From Roseomonas acroporae (GTDB lineage: Bacteria > Pseudomonadota > Alphaproteobacteria > Acetobacterales > Acetobacteraceae), in the NCBI RefSeq assembly GCF_023223525.1, contig NZ_JALPRX010000103.1, positions 1-63,778 on the forward strand: 63,778 bases of DNA, given 5' to 3'. This document shows, piece after piece, positions 20,188 to 28,888 of the stretch. The first letter of the stretch is position 1. Each line of letters begins with the position of its first letter. Position numbers and translations under genes: made by a program. Below the pieces are notes generated by a model. The model was given only the letters and a program-made list of their open reading frames with translations, had not been told where the DNA came from and searched no databases.

Positions 20188-20277
20188 TGCGAAGATCGCG
20201 AAGAACGTTGTCGCCGTGAAGTCCCCGCGCTGCATTTTCGGGCGAAGGCCGCCGCTGCGGCTGCGAAGGTCGCGAAG
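20188..20277. promoter_or_regulatory. Two near-identical 16-bp sites upstream of prpD
   Basis: TGCGAAGATCGCGAAG at 20188-20203 and TGCGAAGGTCGCGAAG at 20262-20277 differ by one base and start 74 bp apart. The first is 26 bp upstream of the prpD start. Each holds two GCGAAG half-units 9 bp apart. They may bind a propionate regulator of the ScfR/RamB type, which is encoded at 43374, but no experiment is implied. The rest of the 20163-20543 gap shows only GC-rich sequence and the duplicated 3' end described next. Confidence 0.45.
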
Positions 20278-20479
20278 CCCGCGCGGCCTCTCACCGCCAC
20301 GCCCCGCGCCCCGGCCCTTCCCGCCGGCGGGCCCTCCCGGCGCGGCGCGGAGCCTATCCGGCCGGCGCCGCCCCGGCGAGTCCGTCCCGCGCCGCCCCGG
20401 CGGGGCCCCGCCCCACGGCGGCACCGGCCGCGCGACGCGCATCCTCCCGCATCGGCGGGCGCGCACCCCGCCCACGAGC

Positions 20480-20568
20480 GCCCTACCCGCGCACCAGCGG
20501 GCAGCCGCTCGCCGCCGCCCTGGCGCCGCAGTCGGGCGAGGCCCTACCCGCGCACCAGCGGGCAGCCG
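20480..20568. repeat. 28-bp direct repeat duplicating the 3' end of the binding-protein gene
   Basis: A 28-bp sequence beginning GCCCTACCCGCGCACCAG occurs exactly at 20480-20507 and 20541-20568. The right copy encodes the last residues CPLVRG and stop of the minus-strand gene at 20544. The left copy lies beyond the stop, so the gene end is duplicated 61 bp downstream. Confidence 0.9.
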
Positions 20569-21785
20569 CCCGCGCTCATCGGCCTGAAGGCCTCCTCGGC
20601 GGGGATGGTGTCGCGCACCGTCATCACGTCGCCGGGGTAGCGGCTCTCGCCCGGCTTCTTCACCTCCAGCAGATAGGCCGGGTGGATCTTGCGCCCGTCC
20701 TCGCGGATGCGGCCCGGGCCGAACACGTCGTCATCGGTCGGCATCGCCTTCATCCGCTCGATCACCGCCCGCCCCGACGCCTTGGCCCGCGCCACGCCGA
20801 GTTCCTTGACCGCCTTCAGGTAGTGCCACACCCCCGAATACGCCCCGGCATGCACGTAGTTCGGGAACACCCCCGCCGGCAGGCGCGGCCGCATGCGCGC
20901 GGTGAAGGCGCGCGTGCGTTCGTTGAGATCCCAGTAGAAGGTCTCGGACATGGTCACGCCCTGCATGGTGGGCAGCCCGACCGCGATCACGACGGTGATC
21001 GAGCCCACCATCGCCGCCAGCGACACGCCCTGCCGGATCAGCCCGAATTCCTGCGCCTGCCGCACGCAGTTCACCAGGTCGTCGCCCGCGTTGGCGAAGG
21101 CCAGCACCTTGGCGCGGCTCGCCTGCGCCTGCACCAGGAAGGCCGAGAAGTCGGTCGTCCCCGGGAAGGGATAGGCGGAGGAGCCCACCACGCGCCCGCC
21201 CGCCGCCTGGATGATCGGCGTCGCGTCGCCCTGGATCGCCTTGCCGAAGGCGTAGTCGGCGGCGATGAAGTACCAGGTGTCGCGCCCCGCCCGCGTCAGC
21301 CCGCGCCCGACCGCGTTGGCCAGGCACCAGGTGTCGTAGCTCCAGTGGATCGTGTTGGGCGAGCATTGCCGCCCCGTCAGCTCCGCCGTGCCGGCGGAGG
21401 TGTTGAGCTGGATGCGGTCCTTGTCGCGCACGATGCTGTTGAGCGCGATGGCGGCGGCGCTGTTGCCGACATCGGTGACGACGTCGACGCCGCGCCGGTC
21501 GAACCATTCGCGCGCGATGCCGACGGCGGTGTCCGGCTTGTTCAGGTGGTCGCCCGAGATCAGCTCCACCCGGATCTCCGGGTTGGCGGCGGTGAACTCG
21601 TCCACCGCCAGCTTCGCGCAGGCGACGCTGGTCGGCCCGGTCACGTCCCGGTAGGGGCCGGACAGGTCGGTCAGCACGCCGATGCGGATCACGTTGTCCG
21701 CCCCCGGGCGCTCCGACTGGGCACGGGCGGGGCGGAACGGCAGCGCGGCGGCCGCGCCGAGCACGGCGCGACGGGGTATCTGCAT
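20544..21785 (-). CDS. Branched-chain-amino-acid-type ABC transporter substrate-binding protein
   Basis: A 413-residue periplasmic receptor of the LivJ/Peripla_BP_6 family. Its Tat-like leader PRRAVLGAAAALPFRPARAQ ends near residue 23, and the mature domain opens VIRIGVLTDLSGPYRDVTGP. Typical central motifs are NSAAAIALNSIVRD, YFIAADYAFGKAIQG and YSGVWHYLKAVKELG. No permease or ATPase gene adjoins it, so it is an orphan receptor, common in this lineage. The ligand is not deducible; the family binds amino acids, amides and aromatic acids. Its 3' end is duplicated. Confidence 0.92.
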   Translation of the reverse strand: MQIPRRAVLGAAAALPFRPARAQSERPGADNVIRIGVLTDLSGPYRDVTGPTSVACAKLAVDEFTAANPEIRVELISGDHLNKPDTAVGIAREWFDRRGVDVVTDVGNSAAAIALNSIVRDKDRIQLNTSAGTAELTGRQCSPNTIHWSYDTWCLANAVGRGLTRAGRDTWYFIAADYAFGKAIQGDATPIIQAAGGRVVGSSAYPFPGTTDFSAFLVQAQASRAKVLAFANAGDDLVNCVRQAQEFGLIRQGVSLAAMVGSITVVIAVGLPTMQGVTMSETFYWDLNERTRAFTARMRPRLPAGVFPNYVHAGAYSGVWHYLKAVKELGVARAKASGRAVIERMKAMPTDDDVFGPGRIREDGRKIHPAYLLEVKKPGESRYPGDVMTVRDTIPAEEAFRPMSAGGCPLVRG

Positions 21786-21937
21786 GGACTCTCTTCCTCG
21801 TCTGTCTCGCCGCTTCGGCGCGGCGTTGACGGGGAGCGTAGCACCGGGCGCGCGGGGCGCGGCAACGGGGAGGCCGCGGGGTCACGGCGCCGGGCGCAGG
21901 CCCGTGCCCGGGCACTGCCCCTCGGGCGCGACCCGTT

Positions 21938-22044
21938 CTAGAGCATTTTCAAGCTGGGCGTACTCGTCCAGCGGCTCGGAAAATGCGCTGAGTCAAAGGC
22001 TAGCGCCGTTCCAGCCTGATACAGTCAGGCTGGAACGGCGCTAG
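21938..22044 (+). repeat. Interspersed repeat copy D (M1 and a perfect M2 palindrome)
   Basis: M1 lies at 21943-21986 and M2 at 22000-22044. M2 is a perfect palindrome with 20-bp arms and the 5-nt centre TACAG. CTAG occurs at the left edge (21938), at the M1/M2 boundary (22000) and at the right edge (22041). The right CTAG holds the TAG stop codon of the adjacent dipeptidase gene. Confidence 0.92.
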
Positions 22045-23561
22045 CCGCCGAGGCTGGCCGCGAACACCCGCGTGTAGTTCCCGCCCAACAGCGCCCGCAG
22101 CTCCGCCGCCGAGAAGCCACGCGCCAGCAGCGCCGCGGCCAGCGCCGGCAGGTCGCGGTAGCTGTCGAACACCGCCGGGCCGGTCAGCCCCCGCATGTCG
22201 GTGCCGAGTCCGACATGCTCGACGCCCACCACCTCCACCATAGCGGCGAAGCCGGCCGCCAGCGCTGCCATGTCCGGGAAGCGCGAGGCCGGCGGCCAGA
22301 TGCCGATCACCCCGCCCGTGCCGGCCACCACCCGCGCATGGTCGGGCGAAACCAGTCGGCTGAACCGGCCCGGCGCGTCGGCGAGCGAGGTGTGCGACAG
22401 CACCAGCGGCCTGGTCGTCACCGCCGCCGCCTGCTTCACGAGGTCGTAGGTGCCGTGCGCCACGTCCACCACCACGCCGAGGCGGTTGCAGCGCCGGATC
22501 ACCTCGGCGCCGACCGGCGTGAGGCCGCCATGCACCGGCGGCTCGGTCTGGATGTCGCCCAGCTCGTTGACGCGGTAGTGGGTGAGCTGGAGGTGCCGCA
22601 GCGCCCAGCGGTTCCGCGCCGCCTCGACTCCGGCCGGATCGCCTTCCAGGAAGTCGGCGCCCTCGGCCGACACCACCACCGAGGGGCGACCGGACCGCGC
22701 CGCCCGCAACGCGGCGGCGTCGGTGATCACCGCGAGCTCCTGCTCCCGCAGCAGCGCGTGCAGGCGGGCGAAGGAGGCCTCGCCATAGGCGCGCAGCTCG
22801 CCCGGGGCGGGATCGCGGAAGGGCCGGATGCGGCGGTCCGCCATCACCCGGTGCACCGGGGAGTCGGAGACGATCGCGAGGCAGATCGCGGCCATCCCGC
22901 CCGCCCGCATCGGCTCGGCCACCGGCAGGAACGGCGCCTGCCCGGCCACGCGCTGCGTGCCGATGACGTGGCCGGCATGGCTGTGGATGTCCACCGTGGC
23001 ACTGTCGGCCAGGGCCTGCCGTGCCGCCGCCTCGTCGGCCGCACTGGCAGCAGGGGTACAGGCGGCGAGACAGAGGAGCGGCCCGGCCGAGAGCGCGGCG
23101 CGCCGGCCAAGCCTCGGTGGCACGGCACCGACTGGGCGATCGGCGGGGCCGGCCACCGGCCATGCCGCCTCTAGCCGGTAGCGCCACCCCGCCTCCGCTT
23201 CCTCCAGCACGCGCCAAGTGCCGCGCAGCCGCAGCGGCCCGCCCGAGGCCAGGACCGGCGCGGTGGCGATCACCTCGATCCGCCGTGCCGGGTCGCGTGG
23301 CAGGCAGCCAAGGCAGCAGCTCGGCTCCGACAACAGGGCCAGATAGTCGTGCGCCGCGCCCGGCTCGAAGCAGCAGGGCCAGCCGGTCACCTCGACCGTC
23401 TGCCCATCGTGGCGCGCCGCACTGCCACTCTCGATCCCGGTCCAGTCGAGGGACGCAATGGGGCGCGCGGCGGGGTGCGACCCGCCGGCCCCGGCGCCGG
23501 GCCGGCGAGGCGTGGCAGGGCATCGTCGCGTCGCTGCCGACACGGCCCGCGTCACGTCCAT
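22041..23561 (-). CDS. DUF3299-like domain fused to a membrane-dipeptidase (M19) domain
   Basis: A continuous 506-residue frame with two unlike halves. Residues about 38-135 resemble DUF3299 (DGQTVEVTGWPCCFEPG, then LLSEPSCCLGCLPRDP). Residues about 178-500 are an M19 dipeptidase with DIHSH (H193, H195), VVVSAEGADFLEGD, LQLTHYRVN, VVDVAHGTYD, LVLSHTS and HVGLGTDMRG. Between them, residues 147-174 form an internal lipoprotein-type signal with an LAAC lipobox (C168). A GTG at 23123 could start the dipeptidase separately, so this may be two proteins whose intervening stop was lost. It follows the aminotransferase gene by 3 nt. Confidence 0.8.
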   Translation of the reverse strand: MDVTRAVSAATRRCPATPRRPGAGAGGSHPAARPIASLDWTGIESGSAARHDGQTVEVTGWPCCFEPGAAHDYLALLSEPSCCLGCLPRDPARRIEVIATAPVLASGGPLRLRGTWRVLEEAEAGWRYRLEAAWPVAGPADRPVGAVPPRLGRRAALSAGPLLCLAACTPAASAADEAAARQALADSATVDIHSHAGHVIGTQRVAGQAPFLPVAEPMRAGGMAAICLAIVSDSPVHRVMADRRIRPFRDPAPGELRAYGEASFARLHALLREQELAVITDAAALRAARSGRPSVVVSAEGADFLEGDPAGVEAARNRWALRHLQLTHYRVNELGDIQTEPPVHGGLTPVGAEVIRRCNRLGVVVDVAHGTYDLVKQAAAVTTRPLVLSHTSLADAPGRFSRLVSPDHARVVAGTGGVIGIWPPASRFPDMAALAAGFAAMVEVVGVEHVGLGTDMRGLTGPAVFDSYRDLPALAAALLARGFSAAELRALLGGNYTRVFAASLGG

Positions 23562-23564
23562 CGG

Positions 23565-24872
23565 TCAACCCCCGCCTGCACCCTCGTTGTGCGCACGATC
23601 GGCCACCAGCAGGCTCTCGTCCAGGATCGCCAGCAGGCGCTCGGCCTCCGCCTCGCCGATGACCAGCGGCGGGGCGAGGAACAGCGAGGTCTGCTCGCCG
23701 CTGGTCCCGATCACCGCCCCCAGCGACAGCGCCCGCGCCGCCACGCGCGAGGCGACCGGTGCCTCCGGCGTGTCCGCCAGCCAGCCGCGCCAGTCCGGCC
23801 CGTGCAGCTCGACCGTCCAGTGCAGCCCCTGCCCGGCGACGCGGCAGACGCTCGGGTGGCGTCGCGCCATCGCCACCAGCCGCCGCCGGAACAGCGTCTC
23901 CAGCGCGGCGACGCGCGCCAGCAGCGCCTCCTCCCGCAGGATGCGCAGATAGGCGGCGACGGCCGCCATGGCGATCGGGTGGCCGCGCAGCGTGCCGTAA
24001 TTCTGCCAGGCGGCGCCGCGCAGCCGCTCCACCATCTCGTGCGACAGGATGATCGCCGCGACCGCCTGGGCGCCGCCGCCGAGGCCCTTGCCCAGCGTCG
24101 CCATGTCCGGCCGGCTCGTCCCGCCCTGGAAGGCGAAGGCGCGCCCCGCGCGGCCGAGCCCCGTCACCACCTCGTCGGCGATCCAGAGGCAGCCGGCCGC
24201 GCGCGCCATGCCGGCCACCGCGTCCTGGTAGGCGCCGTCGTGGTAGAAGCCGCCCTGGGTGTAGTCGAGGATCACCGCGGCCGAGTCCGCGAGCTGGCCC
24301 GGCGCCGCCGCCAGCCTTTCGGCCAGCGGCGCCGGCACCGCCCCGTCGCTCCGCCAGGCGGCGCCCTCCGGCGCCGGCAGCACGCGCACCGGCGCGCCGG
24401 GAAAGGGCCGCCGCGTCGCGCCCGGGGCCGCCAGCCCGCCATGCCAGTGCGGCTGCACCGTGACGTCGCGCGACAGCCCGACCAGCCCGTGATAGGCGCG
24501 CTCGCGCGTCGCGATCGGCTGCCGCCCGGTCAGCGCCTGCGCCAGCGAGAGGGCGATGTCGTTCGCCTCGCTGCCGCTGAGGCAGAAGCGCACCGCCCCG
24601 GCCCAGCCCTCGTCCGCGAGCCCGGTCTCGAACAGCGCCTCGGCCGCCGCGTCGCGCCCGGCCCAGCGCCAGCCCTCGCTGACCGTGGGCAGCGACACCG
24701 CCGCGCGCAGCGCCTCGGCCATGCGCGGATGGCCGTGGCCGAGCGGGCCGCCCGTGTTGCTGCCGTCCAGCACTCGCCTGCCGTCGTCGAGCAGGAAGTG
24801 CACGCCCTCGCCGCCCACCACGCGCGGCGCCTCGGTGCCGGCATTCAGGCCGGTTCGCAGCAGCCTGCCCAT
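23565..24872 (-). CDS. Class III aminotransferase, glutamate-1-semialdehyde aminomutase-like
   Basis: A 435-residue PLP enzyme of aminotransferase fold type I, class III. The PLP lysine is K262 in DMATLGKGLGGG, the ring-nitrogen aspartate is D233 in LWIADEVVTGLGRAG, and RFCLSGSEANDIALSLA is the conserved phosphate-region block. The ATG at 24872 follows a textbook AAGGAGG 8 nt upstream, which rules out the longer frame that overlaps hyuB. Unlike HemL proper, its context is catabolic: hyuA, hyuB, this gene and the dipeptidase form one operon, suggesting transamination of an amino acid released from a cyclic amide. Confidence 0.9.
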   Translation of the reverse strand: MGRLLRTGLNAGTEAPRVVGGEGVHFLLDDGRRVLDGSNTGGPLGHGHPRMAEALRAAVSLPTVSEGWRWAGRDAAAEALFETGLADEGWAGAVRFCLSGSEANDIALSLAQALTGRQPIATRERAYHGLVGLSRDVTVQPHWHGGLAAPGATRRPFPGAPVRVLPAPEGAAWRSDGAVPAPLAERLAAAPGQLADSAAVILDYTQGGFYHDGAYQDAVAGMARAAGCLWIADEVVTGLGRAGRAFAFQGGTSRPDMATLGKGLGGGAQAVAAIILSHEMVERLRGAAWQNYGTLRGHPIAMAAVAAYLRILREEALLARVAALETLFRRRLVAMARRHPSVCRVAGQGLHWTVELHGPDWRGWLADTPEAPVASRVAARALSLGAVIGTSGEQTSLFLAPPLVIGEAEAERLLAILDESLLVADRAHNEGAGGG

Positions 24873-24894
24873 CCGCCCGTCCTCCTTCCGCCCG

Positions 24895-26595
24895 TCACGC
24901 GGGTCCGCGGGCGCCTGCCCCACGGGCATCCCCATGGGCATCCCCATGAATACCCTCCGGCGCGCCGTAGCCGCCACCGCCGCTGCCCTCCAGCGTGACG
25001 AGGTCGCCGCGCCGCAGCAGCAGGTTGGCCTTGCCCGGCAGCTCCCGCGCCTCGCCGTCGCGCTCCAGCACGATGCGGAAGGGGGCGCCCGGGGCGCCCC
25101 GCGCCAGGCCGAAGGGCGGGATGCGGGTGCGCTCCACGCAGGTGGTCAGCCACATCGTCTCCGCCAGCACGCGGTAGGCGCGGACGATGCCGTCGCCGCC
25201 GCGATGCCGCCCGGCGCCGCCGGAACCCCGCCGGACCGACTGCCGCTCGACGCGGATCGCGTAGTTCGCCTCGATCACCTCGGCCGGCGTGTTGGAGGTG
25301 TTGGTCAGGTGCACGCGCACCGCCGGACAGCCGTCGCGGTCGTGCCGCGCGCCCTCGCCGCCGGCATGCACCTCGTAGAGCATGCGCCAGCCGCCGTCCG
25401 GCAGCGGCTCGGCGAAGGCCAGCAGGCCGGAGGTGGCCGGGCCGCCCGCCGAGAGCCGCTCCGGGATCACCCGCTCCATCGCCCGGAACATCGCGTCCAC
25501 CACGCGCATCGAGGTCTCGTGGTTGCCCGCCGCCACCGGCGCCTTCCACCCCGGCTCCAGCATCGAGCCGGGCCGCGTGACGATGGTCAGCGGCCGCAGC
25601 GCGCCGGCGTTCTGCTGCATCTCGCGCCCGCTCATGATCCGCGCCGCGTAGGCGGCGGCGGAACGCGCGATGAAGGGCGTGGTGTTGCAGAAATTCGTCA
25701 CCCGGTCGGCGCTGCCGGAGAGGTCGATCACCGCCTCGTCGCCGCGTATCTCGATGCGCGCGTGGATGCGCGCCGGGCTGCCGTCGGCGTTGCCGTCGTC
25801 GAGGAAGTCCTCGCCCTCGTACACGCCGTCGGGGATGCCGCGGATCGCCGCGCGCATCTCGGCCTCGGAGAGGTCGTGCAGCCGCGCCATGGCGGCGACG
25901 AACACCCCGGTGCCGTGGCGCCCGCACAGCTCGCGGATGCGCCGCTCCGCCGCCCGCGTCGCCGCGATCTGCGCCAGCAGGTCGCCCTCGCAGGAGACCG
26001 GGTCGCGGACGTTGTGCAGGATGAAGTCCAGCACCGGCCGGTTCAGCTCGTCGGCCAGGGTGATCGGCACGGGCGGGATGCGGATCGCCTCCTGGAAGGT
26101 GTCCACCGCCGCGGCGAGGTAGCTGCCCGGCCAGGTGCCGCCCACGTCCGGCCAGTGCGCGAGGCTGAGCGCGAAGGCGACCAGCCGCCCCTCGACGAAG
26201 ACCGGGCGCGCCACCTTCACGTCGTTCAGGTGGTTCCCGCCCAGCGCGCCGAGGTTGTAGATCAGGGAGTCCCCCTCGCGCAGCGTCGCCGCCGGGCAGA
26301 CCTTCAGCAGCTCGCGCACCGTGTAGGCCATGGCGCCGAGATGCACGGGGATGTCCTTGCCCTGGCCGACCAGGCCGCCTTCCGCGTCGGTGATCGCCGA
26401 GGAGAGGTCGCCCGCCTCGCGCAGCAGCGGCGAGCGCGCCGAGCGCGTCATGACGAGGCTCATCTCCTCCGCCGCGGCGGAGAGGCCGTGCCGGATGACC
26501 TCGACCACGAACGGGTCGAGCGCCCCGGCGTCCGCGGGGGCGCCCATGGGAGCGCCCGCGGGACCGTCCAGGGGGGTGTCCGGGCGGAGGCTCAT
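24895..26595 (-). CDS. Hydantoinase B / 5-oxoprolinase beta-type subunit (operon 1)
   Basis: A 566-residue HyuB-family subunit that pairs with HyuA in ATP-dependent opening of hydantoins, 5-oxoproline or acetone-carboxylase-like substrates. Recognisable blocks are PFVVEVIRHGLSAAAEEMS, GKDIPVHLGAM, SLIYNLGALGGNHLNDVK and the C-terminal GGGGYG. Its start overlaps the hyuA stop by 4 nt. The last 15 residues (HGDAHGDARGAG) come from a short 12-bp repeat containing CATGGGCATCCC and are probably unstructured. The substrate is unknown. Confidence 0.92.
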   Translation of the reverse strand: MSLRPDTPLDGPAGAPMGAPADAGALDPFVVEVIRHGLSAAAEEMSLVMTRSARSPLLREAGDLSSAITDAEGGLVGQGKDIPVHLGAMAYTVRELLKVCPAATLREGDSLIYNLGALGGNHLNDVKVARPVFVEGRLVAFALSLAHWPDVGGTWPGSYLAAAVDTFQEAIRIPPVPITLADELNRPVLDFILHNVRDPVSCEGDLLAQIAATRAAERRIRELCGRHGTGVFVAAMARLHDLSEAEMRAAIRGIPDGVYEGEDFLDDGNADGSPARIHARIEIRGDEAVIDLSGSADRVTNFCNTTPFIARSAAAYAARIMSGREMQQNAGALRPLTIVTRPGSMLEPGWKAPVAAGNHETSMRVVDAMFRAMERVIPERLSAGGPATSGLLAFAEPLPDGGWRMLYEVHAGGEGARHDRDGCPAVRVHLTNTSNTPAEVIEANYAIRVERQSVRRGSGGAGRHRGGDGIVRAYRVLAETMWLTTCVERTRIPPFGLARGAPGAPFRIVLERDGEARELPGKANLLLRRGDLVTLEGSGGGGYGAPEGIHGDAHGDARGAGARGPA

Positions 26596-28628
26596 GCCGC
26601 GCTCCTCGTCAGGAAGAGGTTGCCGGCCGCGTCGCCGCGCGCCCGCCAGCCCGGCGGCACCACCACGGTGGACCAGGCGTCCTCGACGATGGCGGGGCCG
26701 GCGACGCCGCCATCCCCGTTCCCGCCTTCCGGCCCCGCGAGCCGTTCGCGCGGCAGGATGGCGGTCTCCAGGGCCCGCATCGTCGTCCCGGCGCCCGCGA
26801 ACAGGCAGCGCCGCGTGCGCGCGGGGCGCGGCGGCCGCCCGGCATCGGGCCGGACGAGGCCGGTCCCGGAGGGCCTGCGCGCCTGCACCCGCACGCCCTC
26901 GATCACGCAGGGCTCGGCGGTGGCGTAGCCGTAGAGCTGCCGGTGCCGCGCGTGGAAATCCGCCGCCAGCACGGCGGGGTCGAGCGGCATGGCGAAGGGC
27001 ACCGGCGTCGCCTCGCTCTGCGCGGCGTAGCGCATCAGCGCCACGTGGGCGGTCTCGATCCCCGCCGCCGGCACGCCGTTGGCGATCAGCGGCGCGGTCG
27101 CCGCCGCCTCCATCCCGGCGATGCGCGCGGCGAAGCCGGCGGCGTCCAGCCCGTCCAGCCGCAGCCGCAGCGTGCGCTGCTCCAGGAAGGCGAAGTCGGC
27201 GGTCAGGCAGCCCAGCGCCGAGAAGGCGGAGGAGGCGGCCGGCACGATCACCTCCGCCAGCCCGTAGGTGTCGGCCAGCCCCGCCGCGTGCATCGGCCCG
27301 CCGCCGCCGAAGGCGAGCAGCGCGCAGTCGCGCCCGTCCACGCCGCGCTCCACCGTCACGCGCCGGAGCGCGCGCGCCATGGCGGCGTTGGCGACGCTCA
27401 GGATGCCGAGCGCCGCCGCCTCGACGCCCATGCCGAGCGCCTCGGCGATCGGCGCGAGGGCGCGCCGCGCCGCGCCGACATCCAGGCGGATCGTGTCGCC
27501 CAGCAGCGCCTCGGGGTCGAGGTAGCCGAGCACGGCGTTGGCGTCGGTGATGGTGGGGCGCGTGCCGCCGCGCCCGTAGCAGGCCGGGCCGGGCTCGGAG
27601 CCCGCGCTCTCCGGCCCCACGCTCAGGCCCCCGGGGCCGAGCGTCACGATGGAGCCGCCGCCGGCGCCGATCGAATCCACGGCCAGCATGGGCTGGCGCA
27701 GCGGCCGGCCGCCGATCATGCGGGAATCGGTCATCGCCGCCGCGCCGTCCACGATCAGGCAGACATCGGTGGTGGTGCCGCCCATGTCGAAGGTCAGCAC
27801 GCGCGGCCGCCCCAGTTCGCGCGCCAGCCGCGCCGAGGCGGAGACCCCGGCGGCCGGGCCGGAGGCCGCCATCACCAGCGGCCGCCGCTTCGCCGCCGGC
27901 ACCGGCACCATGGCGCCGGCCGAGTGGAACACCTGCAAGCCGGCGCCGAGCGGCAGCCGCTCCTCCAGCTCGGTCAGGTACGCCACCGCGATCGGCATGG
28001 CGGCGGCGTTGAACACGGTGGAGGAGGCGCGCTCGTACTCGCGCGCCTCCGGGTTGATCTCGTGCGAGACGGAGACGTAGGGCACCACGGCGCGCAGACG
28101 CTCCGCCACCAGCCGCTCATGCGCCGGGTCGGCGTAGCTGTGCAGCAGCGAGACGGCGACGCTGCGCACGCCGGTATCGGCCAGCCAGGCGAGCAGCCGG
28201 TCGAGCTCGGCCTCCTCCAGAGCCTGCGAGACGCTTCCGTCATGCTCCGTCCGCTCGCGCAGGCCGAAGCAGAGCGCCGGCGGCACCAGCGGCGGCGCCT
28301 TGGGCGGCACGTCCAGCCGGTACAGCTCGCGGCGGCGGTAGCGGCCGATCTCCAGCACGTCCTCGAAGCCGGCGGTCGCCACCAGCGCCACCGCCGGCAG
28401 CCGCTCCTCCACCAGCGCGTTGGTGACGCGCGTCGTCCCGTGCACGAAGCGGCGCACCGCCGTGGGCGGCAGCCCCACCGCCGCGATCGCCTCCAGCATC
28501 GCCCGCACCGGCTCGGCGGGGCGCGAGGGCACCTTGGCGATGCGCGCCTCCCCGCTGCCCGGATGCACCGCGATGATGTCGGTGAAGGTGCCGCCGATAT
28601 CGGTGCCGATGTCCCAGAGGTCCTGCAA
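26592..28628 (-). CDS. Hydantoinase A / 5-oxoprolinase alpha-type subunit (operon 1)
   Basis: About 678 residues with the ASKHA-fold nucleotide-binding signature DIGTDIGGTFTDII at the N-terminus, HGTTRVTNALVEE, then VLTFDMGGTTTDVCLI and GAGGGSI in the second half. A TTG at 28628 is chosen as start because CAGGAG precedes it by 9 nt and the protein then begins at the usual place. An ATG pair at 28784-28787 would add an alanine/proline-rich leader unlike the family. It is translationally coupled to hyuB. A different HyuAB pair is encoded at 39.5-43.2 kb. Confidence 0.88.
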   Translation of the reverse strand: MQDLWDIGTDIGGTFTDIIAVHPGSGEARIAKVPSRPAEPVRAMLEAIAAVGLPPTAVRRFVHGTTRVTNALVEERLPAVALVATAGFEDVLEIGRYRRRELYRLDVPPKAPPLVPPALCFGLRERTEHDGSVSQALEEAELDRLLAWLADTGVRSVAVSLLHSYADPAHERLVAERLRAVVPYVSVSHEINPEAREYERASSTVFNAAAMPIAVAYLTELEERLPLGAGLQVFHSAGAMVPVPAAKRRPLVMAASGPAAGVSASARLARELGRPRVLTFDMGGTTTDVCLIVDGAAAMTDSRMIGGRPLRQPMLAVDSIGAGGGSIVTLGPGGLSVGPESAGSEPGPACYGRGGTRPTITDANAVLGYLDPEALLGDTIRLDVGAARRALAPIAEALGMGVEAAALGILSVANAAMARALRRVTVERGVDGRDCALLAFGGGGPMHAAGLADTYGLAEVIVPAASSAFSALGCLTADFAFLEQRTLRLRLDGLDAAGFAARIAGMEAAATAPLIANGVPAAGIETAHVALMRYAAQSEATPVPFAMPLDPAVLAADFHARHRQLYGYATAEPCVIEGVRVQARRPSGTGLVRPDAGRPPRPARTRRCLFAGAGTTMRALETAILPRERLAGPEGGNGDGGVAGPAIVEDAWSTVVVPPGWRARGDAAGNLFLTRSAA

Positions 28629-28888
28629 GTCCGGCGTCTCCTGTCGGGCGGCCGGGGCCGCCGCGGAAACGGGATGCAAGATGGCGGCCAGCGGCGCCCG
28701 CCCGCCGGAGGGCGCGGCGGCCGCCGGCAGGGCCGTGCGCCCGCCCCGTGGAACCGGCCTCGCCGCCGCCGCCGTCTGTGCCATCATGGCGGCCGCGGCC
28801 CTGGCGCGCTCTCTCCGGCCGCCGGGTGGGGACACCCGGCCCGGAGAGGCGCCGGCGCCGCCGGAAAGGGGGGAAAGGTGCCGGCAAG

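Noticed and set aside
26592-28787. Extending hyuA to the ATG pair at 28784-28787
   Set aside because: The extra 52 residues are alanine/proline-rich and unlike the family; the TTG at 28628 has a CAGGAG site and gives the standard N-terminus.
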